Assembly: GCA_035772405.1 (NCBI GenBank)
Contig: JAYKKM010000157.1
Location: 124,001-188,000 of the forward strand
DNA from: Chrysogorgia sp. JL179-B06
Taxonomy: Eukaryota > Cnidaria > Anthozoa > Scleralcyonacea > Chrysogorgiidae
DNA length: 64,000 nt
Reading direction: 5' to 3'
The position numbers and the translations under genes are program-made. The notes beneath the pieces were generated by a model that saw only the letters and a program-made list of their open reading frames with translations, made no database searches and was not told the DNA's origin. Numbering within the stretch: position 1 is the first letter of the stretch; the number at the start of each line of letters is the position of its first letter. Below, in pieces: positions 45,181 to 55,594 of this stretch.

Positions 45181-45332
45181 ACATGTTTAGAAAGTCATGG
45201 GGAAATGGTATTTTTGGTTTTTCGAATGATAAGCAAAAATATGCGCTTCGTCTGTAAATGCAAATGAAACAATTTCAATACATAAGCAGTCAATTGACAA
45301 TGCCATAGCAGATCTACAGCATATCTACTTAC

Positions 45333-45418
45333 AAAATATCTACATTTTTCTTTCTTTTCTTTCTTCTTCTCCATATATAGCATTGTTAGAAGGGTTGTCT
45401 TTCCCACTCCCTTTGCTC
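45333..45418 (-). CDS. P-loop exon of the Crinkler-like gene
   Basis: This 86-base exon joins exon 46730 across a split Gly codon to form a textbook Walker A segment (VLCLV then GAKGVGKTT, LLTMLYME). A Lys/Glu run follows and the exon leaves in phase 0 at donor GTAAGT. Walker A binds the ATP/GTP phosphates. The split codon and matching phases are strong evidence that these exons belong together. Confidence 0.7.
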
Positions 45419-46435
45419 CTTTTATTATAAAAGTCATAAAAACAGACGACAGTAAAATATTAAAAGGATGGGGGGGGAGGGAGGTCACTCCAAATTGAAT
45501 CCAGAATGTCTGAGCATCTTCAGACAAAGTGAAAGCTTTTTGTAGGCGTGGTCCTTCAAAATGTATAGAAACTGACGGGGAAAATGTTATATCTGGTACT
45601 GCTCTGTGTCAATGCTGTTCTGAACTTTACCAAAATTAACAGATGGTATGAAATGCCCAAAGGACTTAGTGAAAAAATGTTGCATGTGAACAAATTCTAT
45701 GGAACATCCTTTGTAATTGGCAGCTAATTTGTTTATAAAAATAGATGACTTAGGAGAAGATCTTCTAAGGGCCTGTTTACATTAGCCGGGCTAGCCCGGT
45801 TAACCGGGCTCGCGCAATTGATTAGGAACTTACTGTGGTTTTGAAACTTTTTTTAAATGTACTATGCTAGCATTATTTTGCTTGTGAACTACAACAGATT
45901 TCGTATATTATTGCATGACAAATGGTTTACTTGTATAATTTAATTTCCTTACAACAGGCTCATCTTTCCTTTCAGGGGTGTATGGTGTATGATATTACAT
46001 GTACATGCAGGGGATTATAGGTGCATTCGAGGGGATTTGATACAAAACTACGCCCAAGGGGGTAGGGCATTGGAGATAATTTGGTATTACGTGGGTTAGG
46101 TGGGGATTTGTACGACGACTGCTGTCACTGAGTTCAGTATAATATGACCCATCTGCTTTTTAAAAGCCAATTAATACGCAAAATGAATATTCATCTACAT
46201 CCTATACTCGTTTATTAAATACATGTACAGCACATCTGGTTGATTTATATTATTCTTCTATTCTATTATTAAAAAAATTGGAAGACTTCAAGACGACTCT
46301 TTAATATCAAACACGACTTCCCAATGTTAGTTACCGTTAGTCGCCAAATTTGTAAAGGTAGCCCACCACAGGGGTGGGGGCATTTGTAAGCTTTTCCTTG
46401 CCAAGGGGGCAAAATAAATTGTAACCTGTGAACAC
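45419..46435. other. Intron, no gene
   Basis: GGGCCTGTTTACATTAGCCGG at 45774 resembles one tip of a common MITE, but the partner end was not found. An imperfect GGGGAT/GGGGGT-rich patch lies at 46010-46100. Confidence 0.35.
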
Positions 46436-46439
46436 ACAT

Positions 46440-46624
46440 GGACCACTTTCATAATGGCGACAATTTAAATATTCTTTTATGTGCATCTAAATAACGCTTT
46501 CTGGCATCGCTTGTGCGTTTGTAATACAAAACAATCTCTGCTTCCTAACGAGACCAGAGGGCTAATTAAGATGCACATAAAAGAATATAGTGGGAAATTG
46601 CTCTAAATTATGAAAGTGGTCTAT
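46440..46624. repeat. Hairpin MITE, second copy of the TTTCATAATGG family
   Basis: GACCACTTTCATAATGGCG pairs with ATTATGAAAGTGGTC. The arms share ATATTCTTTTATGTGCATCT with their inverse. Compare 22910-23094. Confidence 0.85.
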
Positions 46625-46729
46625 GGGTAACACGCTTTCCCTGGAAAGCCCCCCCTCCCGATCAAAAGACCTATTCAGAGCACACACATCATTCCATATG
46701 GGAGCTTTTCTGTGAACTTTTAAACTTAC

Positions 46730-46823
46730 CAACCAAACACAGGACATCCCGTTTATCATAGTCGTTCAAGTATTCATAAGCTTGGTCAAAGAGTCTATGT
46801 GGCATGTAGTCTTCACATCGACG
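46730..46823 (-). CDS. Exon preceding the P-loop of the Crinkler-like gene
   Basis: Acceptor ATCTTTTTCAG, 94 bases reading RRCEDYMPHRLFDQAYEYLN and KRDVLCLV, then donor GGTAAGTTT in phase 1. A helix leading into a hydrophobic strand (VLCLV) just before Walker A is the expected fold order. Confidence 0.65.
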
Positions 46824-47289
46824 CTGAAAAAGATAAAAATTTAAAAAAAATTTAGTTTAACTGGTTATCATCCGACAAATAAAGGTATGGGCTTTTTGTA
46901 TTCAAGTAGCATAATATAGCAATAGGGTAACGGTAATAACGTATTAGTTATATGGTCGACTGTTTTCTTCCATTTAAGCAAACTTTCTGGTCTCGTTAGG
47001 TTTAGTATTACTAAACGACAAAAATCATAAGTATGGACTCGACTGCGTCTCGTGGGCCACTGTTTTGTTCTTACCATTGACGTCATTTGTGCATCTATAA
47101 CTGAACAGACAATGGCAAAATGGAATCTATTTGTTAAATATCAAGGGCGGGTTGACTACAAATATTTTGTAATTCGCTACAATTAAAGCTACTTTTAAAA
47201 AATGTAGTTAGCTACAATTACTGCTACTTGTCAAAAAATAGGTACGCAATGCGTACATGTGACTGTTAAGCACAGAAAGAGATATAGAC

Positions 47290-48271
47290 TGAAGAAGCAA
47301 TATTATTATTATTATTATTATTATTATTTACAAATATTTGAAAACGGGCTCTTAGGCACCTGTTTTTCAAGAGGCCGTTTGTTACATTCTTAACTTACAT
47401 TACAATTACATATGTATACAAATAACTATTACAACAAACACGAAATACATATATAAAATTACAAATACAAATTACAAATATAATATATTGAATCACATGC
47501 TATAGAAAATATGAATAAAAATATTGTTTCAAAAGGTGGTAAAAATCAGGCGTGGTCAAAAAATAGATTTAATTTTTTTAAGCTTATGCCTTTTTCTTTA
47601 GCATTATTTGGTAAGTTATTCCATAGTGAGGCAGCTGAATAACTGATACTCTTTTTCATGAAATTTGTTTCTGGCTTGTCAAGTACATAATTTTGGTTGT
47701 TACTTCGCAAGTTATATCTATCATTAGTTTTAATGTCGAACATGTTTGTTAAAGATGGTGGCAGTACATCTTTTCTAACTTTATGCATGAAGATGGTCTT
47801 GTTGATCTTAAAGCGTTGCATCAAGAGCTGCCATTTTAATTCCTTTAAGACATCTTCAGAACTTATATCATATATGTGTCTGGCAGTGATGACTCGTGCG
47901 GCTCTGTTTTGTAGTTTTTGTAATTTGTCAATCAGATAATTACAACAGTTGTCCCAAACCAAACTACAATAATCGAAATGTGTTAACACAATGGCATTGT
48001 ATATTCTAAGTAATGTTGATTTGGGAACAAACTGTTTTATCCGCCGCATCATTCCAATGCCTTGTGATGCTTTTGTTACAATATTTTCAATTTGGTTTTT
48101 CCATGAAAGACGTTCGTCGATAATGACGCCTAACGTTTTTGATGTATGAACTCGCTTGATTGTTGCCTCACGAAGCTCAATTTTTGGATCAGTTAAAATA
48201 TTTGATATTCGCTGCCGGGAGCCAACAATCATATATTCGGTCTTTTGTTTATTCAGTGTAAGTTTATTTGC
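47290..48271 (-). mobile_element. 5'-truncated LINE, C-terminal coding region
   Basis: The 228-codon frame (48232-47546) reads KTLGVIIDERLSWKNQI, LTHFDYCSLVWDN, KLQNRAARVITARH and SYSAASLWNNLPNNAK without interruption. This is the thumb and tail of a CR1/Jockey-type reverse transcriptase. The 3' UTR ends in an ATT run at 47302-47328. It is related to the LINE at 6776-8217. Confidence 0.85.
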
Positions 48272-48745
48272 TAGTATTATTATTATTAATATTGATTTAT
48301 AAAGCGCAAATTATCATACAAAAATGTTCAGATGCGCTATGTTTACAAATTAATTTAGTTACAAAACATATATATAAAATAGTATCCAACATTTATATTT
48401 AAAACCGTAAAATTATCTATTAAAATAGTGTTATACTAAGAACTAAGATTATATCCTGCACGAAATAAAAAAGTCTTTAATTGTTTTTTGAAACTAAAAA
48501 GAGATTGCACTTGTCTAATTTCCTTTGGTAAACTGTTCCACAAACTGGGAGCTGCAAATTGGAATGCTCTGTCACCAAGTGTGGGTAATGACTTGGAAGA
48601 AGGCACAGCTAAAAGTAGTTCATCATTTGATCGAAGATGATGACATGAATGATATTTGATACGAATGAGCTCACATAAATATTGCGGAGCCAAACCGCAA
48701 ATTGCTTGGAAGGTTAAAACAAGAATTTTAAATTTAATTCTAAAT
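48272..48745 (-). mobile_element. Second 5'-truncated LINE, abutting the SAP exon
   Basis: Reads LVLTFQAICGLAPQYLCELI and LGDRAFQFAAPSLWNSLPKE, ending with FLFRAGYNLSS; this is a LINE C-terminus. The 3' end is an ATT run at 48272-48287. The 5' truncation point lies within a few bases of the stop of the SAP-domain frame, so this insertion may have cut that gene. Confidence 0.8.
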
Positions 48746-49201
48746 TTAATCTATCATTTTCCTTCTAAAATCTTCTTGGGAGACAGCGATTAACATGTCG
48801 ATATCAGAGCCATTTTGAGAATCATAGTCTTCGTAAGAGCTTCTCTGTTCATTCATGTTGTCGTTTTCCCGTAGGTCAGCATTGAGTTTATCATTACTAA
48901 TATTATCATTCGCTTCATCACTGTTACTGCATGTACTGGTTATCGGACCCTCCAATTCTTTCCCAAACAAATCTTGACTTTGTATCAAAAGAGAAGCAGA
49001 GTTATCAGATGAAATGTCTGATTCTTGCAGTCTTTTGACCAAATCGGCTTTCAATCCTTGTACGGAGATATTTCGCTTCTTCAACGTTGTCTTTAAATCT
49101 TTAAAAGTGTATGCAGAATAATTCAGTTCACTCAAATTAAATCCAATACCAAAAGTATCTGTTAATTCTATCTGCTCTTCGCGAGCATCGCTATCCGCCA
49201 T
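48746..49201 (-). CDS. SAP-domain protein or first exon of the Crinkler-like gene
   Basis: The ATG at 49201 starts a 151-codon frame. Residues 31-60 (YTFKDLKTTLKKRNISVQGL, then KADLVKRLQ) are a clear SAP motif, a helix-extended-helix that binds AT-rich DNA. The rest is acidic and Ser/Asn-rich. The frame ends at a stop right where a LINE begins, and no consensus donor precedes it. Either the gene was truncated by the LINE, or a weak donor links it to exon 46823. Same strand and position upstream of the P-loop exons favour it being the 5' exon. Confidence 0.55.
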   Translation of the reverse strand: MADSDAREEQIELTDTFGIGFNLSELNYSAYTFKDLKTTLKKRNISVQGLKADLVKRLQESDISSDNSASLLIQSQDLFGKELEGPITSTCSNSDEANDNISNDKLNADLRENDNMNEQRSSYEDYDSQNGSDIDMLIAVSQEDFRRKMID

Positions 49202-49534
49202 GTTGCTTGAATTTCCTAAAAATCGGTCGTTGCCACCGTTTACCCTAGCCTGATTTATTAGACCGTATAGACCTTATTCCAAAATGGCCGCCATACATGA
49301 AAATGTGTGAAAAGCAGACACACAAAAAAAATATGATAGTTCAGTATTTTAAATCATTTTATACATGTATGTATTGCTAATTTGAACATGGCACATACTA
49401 TAAATACATCTTTACTGGCTGTTTCCAAAACATAGCATATATTAGATGCCCCCACGTTTTACATGAAGTGAACTTGTAAAATTCAGATTTTTGTACGAAA
49501 CCTGGAAAGCTCATCTGGTGGATAAATCCTAGCT

Positions 49535-49690
49535 AGAGAACCACTCTAGTGGTGCTTTGAACAACCCAATTTAACTTTTATCCACTGAACAGCACTATCA
49601 GGTACATAACTATTCAGTGGATAAAATTTTACATTAGGTTGTTCAAAGCATGATTAGTGCTGTTCTTTAGCTAGAACTTATAAACTAGAC
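49535..49690. repeat. Hairpin MITE
   Basis: TAGCTAGAGAACCACTC...TTTGAACAACC...TTTTATCCACTGAA is mirrored by TTCAGTGGATAAAATT...GGTTGTTCAAA...GAACAGCAC/TTAGCTAGAA. Confidence 0.8.
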
Positions 49691-50430
49691 AGATAATATA
49701 ATTTGGGCGGGATTATCCCGATTTTGCTTGAAAATCCCGAATCATGCACGGTCGGGATAGGAAAAATACCGAATTTAAAGATTTGCTTACCTTGTGTGTT
49801 AATTCCTCTATGGTTTTAATGTACTATTATCAAACAACACATTGTTGAATGATGTAAACAACAGGTTTTCCTTTCGTAAGTAAGTAATATCCGATTTCTT
49901 GAGCTTTTTTTTGAAAATAAGCGTAAACTGATGATACATTTTAACGAGCATTTTGACAGAAATATTCGTCTAGAATGCTGGAAATGGCATTTCCGGGACT
50001 TGAGATTTCAAAATGTTCGGGGGGGGCATGCCCCAGACCTCCCTAGAAGCTCGCGCCTTCGGCGCTCGAAAAGTTTCCCTCTACAACAAAAATCCCGATT
50101 TTAGAATCCCTAGGTTGGACACTCTGATTTTACATATAAGTAGCTGACTACTTCGCCACTGAAAAAATGTAGTTCGCTACAGCTACAGCTCCTGATTTCA
50201 AAAAGTAGTTAGGCCAAAAAATAATAATACCTGGGTTTCCGGTTTCAGGCTGAAAAAATTAGGTAGGGTAGATGGGTTTTTTTTTTGTTTGTTTGGGTTT
50301 TTTTTGTTTGTTTTTTTCCCCAAAACATTGCCTGGACGAACAATAGGTTTTACCAAATCACAAAACCCATGTTGATTCAATGTAGTTTCAACTTTATAAT
50401 TTTGAATATATATTTAATTATACTGCACAT
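49691..50430. other. Upstream region, repeat fragments only
   Basis: The fragment GGAAATGGCATTTCCGGGAC ... CGCGCCTTCGGCGCTCG (49975-50070) belongs to the hAT-3'-end family at 63590-63720. The rest is AT-rich with a T-rich tract at 50278-50320. Confidence 0.5.
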
Positions 50431-50750
50431 AAGCCTGGTTTCCATATGTTCGCCACGATCGCACAAGAATGAACTCGGCGATAGCAGCGAGCATATGGAA
50501 AATCACTGACGCAACGATCGCTGTGATCACGATCGCCACGATCGCTGAGATAGAAAATGTTCTATCTCGACGATCGTGGCGATCGTTGCGTTTTATATGG
50601 AAACGGTGATATTGCAATCTCAGCGATCTTGGCGATCTCGGTATGCATCCCTACGGTCCATTAAAACAATGGCCGCGATCAGCAATCACATGCAAACGCG
50701 AAACGATTGTTGATCGCTACGATCGTCGTTGTGATGGAAACCAGGCTTTA
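50431..50750. mobile_element. MITE with AAGCCTGGTTTCCAT termini and dense GATCG motifs
   Basis: AAGCCTGGTTTCCATATG and GTGATGGAAACCAGGCTT form the tips. The interior repeats CGATCGTGGCGATCGTTGCG and similar on both arms, making a long imperfect stem. A reliable duplication was not resolved. Confidence 0.8.
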
Positions 50751-50997
50751 TTAATTTACAGACAATTTATAACACATTTTTTATGCTCCCAGGATGCAAT
50801 TCAAGCTGCAACTCGGGCCCAGGCTTCTCAAAATTTCAATAAAAAGATTAGGGTCGGAATTTTACTGGCCAAAAACTACCTACCGGGGAAACCGGAAACC
50901 CAAGGTATTTTTTTTGGCCTTAGAAACTATTCGCTTCTTGAAATTTAGTTCGCTACAGTAGCGATCTAGTTCGCTACGACCCGTCCTTGTTAAATAT

Positions 50998-51106
<109 letters not shown>

Positions 51107-51164
51107 TTCTAGTTATGAATAATGAGTAGAGACAAATGAAAACAGGTATGAAAAGTACTTCTGC

Positions 51165-51305
51165 CAAATTGCGGTCGCTGGGCGTGTCCAAAGCGCTGTC
51201 GCTGGGCGTGTCCAAAGCGCTGTCGCTGGGCGTGTCCAAAGCGCTGCCGCTGGGCGTGTCCAAAGCGCTGCCGCTGGGCGTGTCCAAAGCGCTGCCGCTG
51301 GGCGA
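51165..51305. repeat. 24-bp tandem repeat, about 5.5 copies
   Basis: The unit is CGCTGGGCGTGTCCAAAGCGCTGT with GTC/GCC variants. Being a multiple of three, it stays open on both strands (8-residue repeats SLGVSKAL on plus, SGSALDTP on minus). The minus frame has an acceptor-like AG at about 51347, so a coding exon is possible but unproven. Confidence 0.9.
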
Positions 51306-51309
51306 GTCC

Positions 51310-52830
51310 ATATTCTCAGGCAAATCCAACTTTATCCTTTTCTGCACTAGATTAAAAATTAAAATAAAAAAATAACGATTAAGAAGGGCACTACTACATT
51401 TCTGTTTACTTGATTTACTTGTTCTGTTTACTTGATAAAAAGGAATTATTTTTATATATACTGAATATACACGACAATTCTGTCACGAAAATAATATTAC
51501 GTTAGGCTTTGCCTTCTTTCTTCAACCTCATCTGGTCGCTTTTGCTCCAGTTGTTCCAAGTGTTCTTTGTCACCGAAATATACTTAATTGTTGATCGATA
51601 ATGGCTGGCAAGTATGTTGGCCATGTTGGTCATAAATAATCTTATACAAAAGTTACAAACTCGGCATGTTCGATTTTCCGCTTTTTTTCATAAAAATAAG
51701 TTCGATAGCATGCACATTAAGCTGTATGTATATTGTATAGTCTGGTATATTATCTTTCTTTTAAGGTATATTACAGCTTCCAAGGTTTATTATTTATCAA
51801 GATAACGTTTGAAGAATAGTGCCTTGTTATAAATTTACAAATACACTGTTATTTTCAGGGAGTTATTTTTTCTCCAAAAATCGGGTCTAAAAAAAGGTTC
51901 AAAATAATCCGTTTTGGGGAGTTAAATTTACTCCCCTTTTTGGAGTCAGTGATATTCACCGCAGCCAGTTGGCGTGTTAATAAAAAACATCAATCGTTCT
52001 CTCCGTTAGTTTCTTTATCGCTTTATTATGAAAACTCTGTCAGATTTTGGACACAAAATACATCGCAAACGTTTCTCACCGCCCTATAGAACTCCAAACT
52101 AAATTTATAATTTCTCCCTATATCCCGTAATTACGTCACTTACCAATAGCGGAACTCAATTAGACCATTAATTTAATTAATTACTCTTTTTTATTAAAGT
52201 GCCTATCTCAGGGTTGGGGATTTTACATATTTAGGATATTTGGAACATTCTAAGAAGATTTGTAATATATCTTCTTTTCCTAAAATGTCATCTTCATGGA
52301 CTTTTTTGCTGTTAAAGTTGGCGATTTTGACGATGGCCGTGAAATTTTTTTACTGGGTTCTAGTCGCCGGAAGTGACGTAGATAGTGGCTATGAATGAAC
52401 CCAGTTGATACGCTAGAATAGCGCTGTATGCTATTTCTTTTTTGCGACAATAACGATGTACTATCCCGACTCACGGGAGGCGAAAAAGAGGATAGCTTAG
52501 TGTGAAAGGAACGCGAATTTCGTCAAAGATAAAGGTGTGAAATGAATGCCGACCGACATCCATTTCTGTGATCTGTTCGTTGTTCCAAGTAAGTTTCAAC
52601 GGGAATATTTGGTTACTATAAGACGATTCACAGCAGTTTATCACGAGGAAACCCGTCGGTGTGGCGATTACAAAACAACAACAATAGAGCGTGTTTTTTC
52701 CGGAAAGTGACAAGAACTATTCTTTTTATCGAAGTATTTTGTTTGCGATCGATCTTCGATCAATAATATATCGAAATATACTAGACTTGATGACCTCTGG
52801 TTCTAATGCTGATAGCCAAAATTACTAGAC
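51310..52830. other. No supported gene
   Basis: AT-rich sequence. GGGAGTTA(A/T)TTT...CTCC motifs near 51858-51940 form small inverted repeats. The frames at 52280-52713 show no motif. Confidence 0.4.
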
Positions 52831-52833
52831 TAG

Positions 52834-53048
52834 GATGTAAACATTATTCCGGGATACGCAATCGAGATCGAAGACGAAGTAAAACTGTCTGGGCCATTAC
52901 CTGAAGACGAATCATCAGAATGCATTGTCAAGCCGTATGAAGACGAGTCGATTGCAGATGAATTTAGGATCGCAAATTTAATGAGCAAATGCGACTTGAA
53001 AAATATCTTCTACGATGGCTATAAATTCGCTTTGCGGGCCACAATCAG
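52834..53048 (+). CDS. Possible exon of unknown gene
   Basis: After an acceptor-like CTAGACTAG, 215 bases stay open and read an acidic segment (DVNIIPGYAIEIEDEVKLSG, EDESSECIVKPYEDESIADE, LMSKCDLKNIFYDGYKFAL), followed by CAG|GTGAAC, a fair donor. Amino-acid content looks coding. No neighbouring exon on the plus strand was found because a large palindrome follows at once. Confidence 0.4.
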
Positions 53049-53050
53049 GT

Positions 53051-53830
53051 GAACGATTTATCAGTGAATTTATGTTTACGTTTTATCGAATGTTGTATAC
53101 TGGCATGCCATATTTGCAATTGGCCATATTTACTAAAACAAAATTGTATGCTGTCAAAGCCAAATGATTCGCATGTTTATATTTGTTATATAACTGGTCA
53201 CTGCGTCTAGCGGGCTGCAAATATCGAAGAATTGACGAGGCAAAGTATAAAATAGAAGATACAGAAAGCAGGTAGATACTGTCAGTATTGATTAATAGAA
53301 TACCCGTTCGCTTTCCGATTTCCACTTGCGAATAAGCCAGCTGCGCACAATTCACCTAGGCTAATAGAATTGCTTCATTCTTCAAAATTGCCACAATTCA
53401 GTGCTCGTCGAATTCGATAAACAACAACGAATGTGCGATTTCATCTTCAAACTTGAAGAAATTGACTCTGTATATGTATACTGTCGCCTGCAAGTTCAGA
53501 TTTCAAAAGTGGATGCAAGTATTCCATTAATCTATAATCAACAGACAGTTCCTACCTGTTTTCTGTACCGATCTTTTATTTGATACTTCATCTTGTCAAT
53601 TTTTTTATGTAAGTATCCCGCTAGACGCAGTGACCATGGTCATTGGTATTAACCGTTTCAATGCAAGCTTTGATTTAGTGACATTCCTTCGCATTCGCAA
53701 GCAGTTCAGTGTCAGAGAAATATCGAATAGAATTAAACATGCGAATCACAGCATACAATTTTGTTTTAGCAAATGCGTGTATACAACATTGCAGATAAAA
53801 CGTAAACATAAATTCACTGATAAAATCAAC
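53051..53830. repeat. Large imperfect palindrome, arms about 350 bp
   Basis: The left arm (53051-53395) and right arm (53400-53830) are inverted copies. They share TGTTTACGTTTTATC, GAATGTTGTATAC, CAAAATTGTATGCTGT, GATTCGCATGTTTA, GGTCACTGCGTCTAGCGGG and ATTTCCACTTGCG-like blocks, with small indels. The centre is near 53397. It may be a foldback transposon or an inverted duplication. Confidence 0.85.
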
Positions 53831-54059
53831 TTTCAATTAAACTTACCAATCATTTACCTTATCGTGCCCCTCAAAAGCGAATCTGTAGCCGTCGTACTAA
53901 AGACCTTTTTCAACTTTCAAGTCGCATTTTCTCATAAACCGCGTTGCCCACACAACGCAAAATTCCCATTGGCTGAAATCGTTGATTGACAGGTCAAGAA
54001 TAATCCATCGTCTGGACGAATGTACTTTAAAGATCCACGATCTATATCGCATTATCGCT

Positions 54060-54268
54060 TAGCCTGCGAGCAGACGGTTGTTTGGGGGGAGGGGGGTTAT
54101 ATTCGGGACGCGGAATACGAGGCGGAAAAACCGCGAGGCGGAAAACCCGCGAGGCGGAAAACCAGCGAGGCGGAAAACGAGGCGCGCCTCGCGGGTTTTC
54201 CGCCTCGTTGTATTCCGCGTCCCGAATATAACCCCCCTCCCCCAAACAACCGTCTGCTACGCAGGCTA
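54060..54268. mobile_element. MULE-type hairpin MITE with 9-bp duplication
   Basis: Tips TAGCCTGCGAGCAGACGG and CCGTCTGCTACGCAGGCTA. A perfect 9-bp duplication ATTATCGCT flanks it (54051-54059 and 54269-54277). The arms contain GTTGTTTGGGGGGAGG and a 16-bp tandem GAGGCGGAAAACCCGC (about four copies). The 9-bp duplication is typical of Mutator-like elements. Confidence 0.9.
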
Positions 54269-54629
54269 ATTATCGCTCTGATACTTGTTTTACACGAATT
54301 AATATATAGCTTGGCTTTAGCCATAATCAAATAACAAGTTGAAGAAACCTATACAATTAATAATTATATATTAAGACTAAACAGTCATTTCCAATAGGCA
54401 GTTGCAAAATTTTCAACGTTTCAGCAATCGTGTTGTTCAAAATGGTTTAGACTTTTTAAACTTTCCGACTTGTTTGCCCTATACACGCACTATGTTTGAG
54501 GTGTCAAATGTAAATTGCGTAACAAAAGAGCACTCCTCGCAGGTAAGGTGTAGTTTTTCAGTGCGTAAGTTTTTCCGTGTATTACAGCCTGCAAACCGTA
54601 GTACAAGCAAAAATAGGGAGAATATTTAC

Positions 54630-54945
54630 ACCAGACTAGTGTATATGATGGAGACAGAGCATTCTCGGTTGCAGCGCCAAAACTGTGGAATTCATTACCA
54701 CAGGAAATTAGAAGCTTTGAAATGTTACGTAATTTTAAGTCTGCAGTTAAGACTTTTCTTTTTTAAAATTAATAGTTATTGTTCATAGTGTTAATATATG
54801 TAGTAGGCTTTATCTTATAATGAAACTGTAATTAGTTTTAAAAGTAACTTTAAGAATATATATATTGTTGTAAGAGCATTGAGACTATTGTATAATGCTC
54901 CTAATACGTCTTTATTATTATTATTATTATTATATAAATGAATAT
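54630..54945 (+). mobile_element. 5'-truncated LINE, last coding codons and 3' UTR
   Basis: From about 54645, in the right frame: GDRAFSVAAPKLWNSLPQEI and KTFLFKINSYCS, the LINE C-terminus, then stop, UTR and an ATT tail at 54912-54940. Confidence 0.8.
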
Positions 54946-55590
54946 ACCTTAATATAGTTCTTTTGGCCTATTTCCCTGTTTAAACACCTTACATGCATGG
55001 TTTTACCAGTATGAGCCGTGGATAAACACACTTTATTTTAACAAAATGTTTACATTACCAGCGTCGGCGTTGCAATCAAAAAGGCAAAATCTTAACACCA
55101 CGTCGATCTCAGGACACCAACCTGCCAGTACCAGTCACATGCGGCCAAGACGTCCGCGTCATCGTGTCGCGTCGTCGAATCTTAAAGTCTAAAATCTATT
55201 TTCGTACGCGATTATGTGTCCATTAGCCGCGGACCAGAACCGCAAATCGAACCGCAACAGAACCTCAACCAAACCGCAAAGTGCATTAGGTTATCTCTGA
55301 GCAGTACTGTACCTACACCACTACATGCCTGGGATATTGAAACTACAACAACGTTACAAGGCAATCCTCCTTATTACCGGTAATAAGAAAGTAATTACAA
55401 AAGTTCTATAGTTCTATCCTTATTTTAGGCATGGTATATTTCCACACACTCTTGAAAGTAACCCGGCATAATGTAATTGAAAGAGATTATCCTGCACTAT
55501 TCACCTCTTTACAAAGGTGCACAAAATAGTTATTTTTATTTGACTCTAATGAAAAATAAGTCACCTCAAAATGCTTCGGAGGAGGAGGTT
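54946..55590. other. No supported gene
   Basis: Nothing with coding or RNA features was seen. AACCGCAAATCGAACCGCAA-type short repeats occur near 55240-55280. Confidence 0.4.
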
Positions 55591-55594
55591 TTCT

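Noticed and set aside
46868..47086. Extra exon of the Crinkler-like gene
   Set aside because: The frame lacks acceptor and donor sites in phase and shows repeat-like content.
51136..51375. Repeat protein with SLGVSKAL units
   Set aside because: The 24-bp tandem repeat is open on both strands; without splice-supported neighbours neither frame is convincing.
54020..54334. Frames across the MULE hairpin
   Set aside because: They read through both arms of the palindrome on both strands, a folding artefact.
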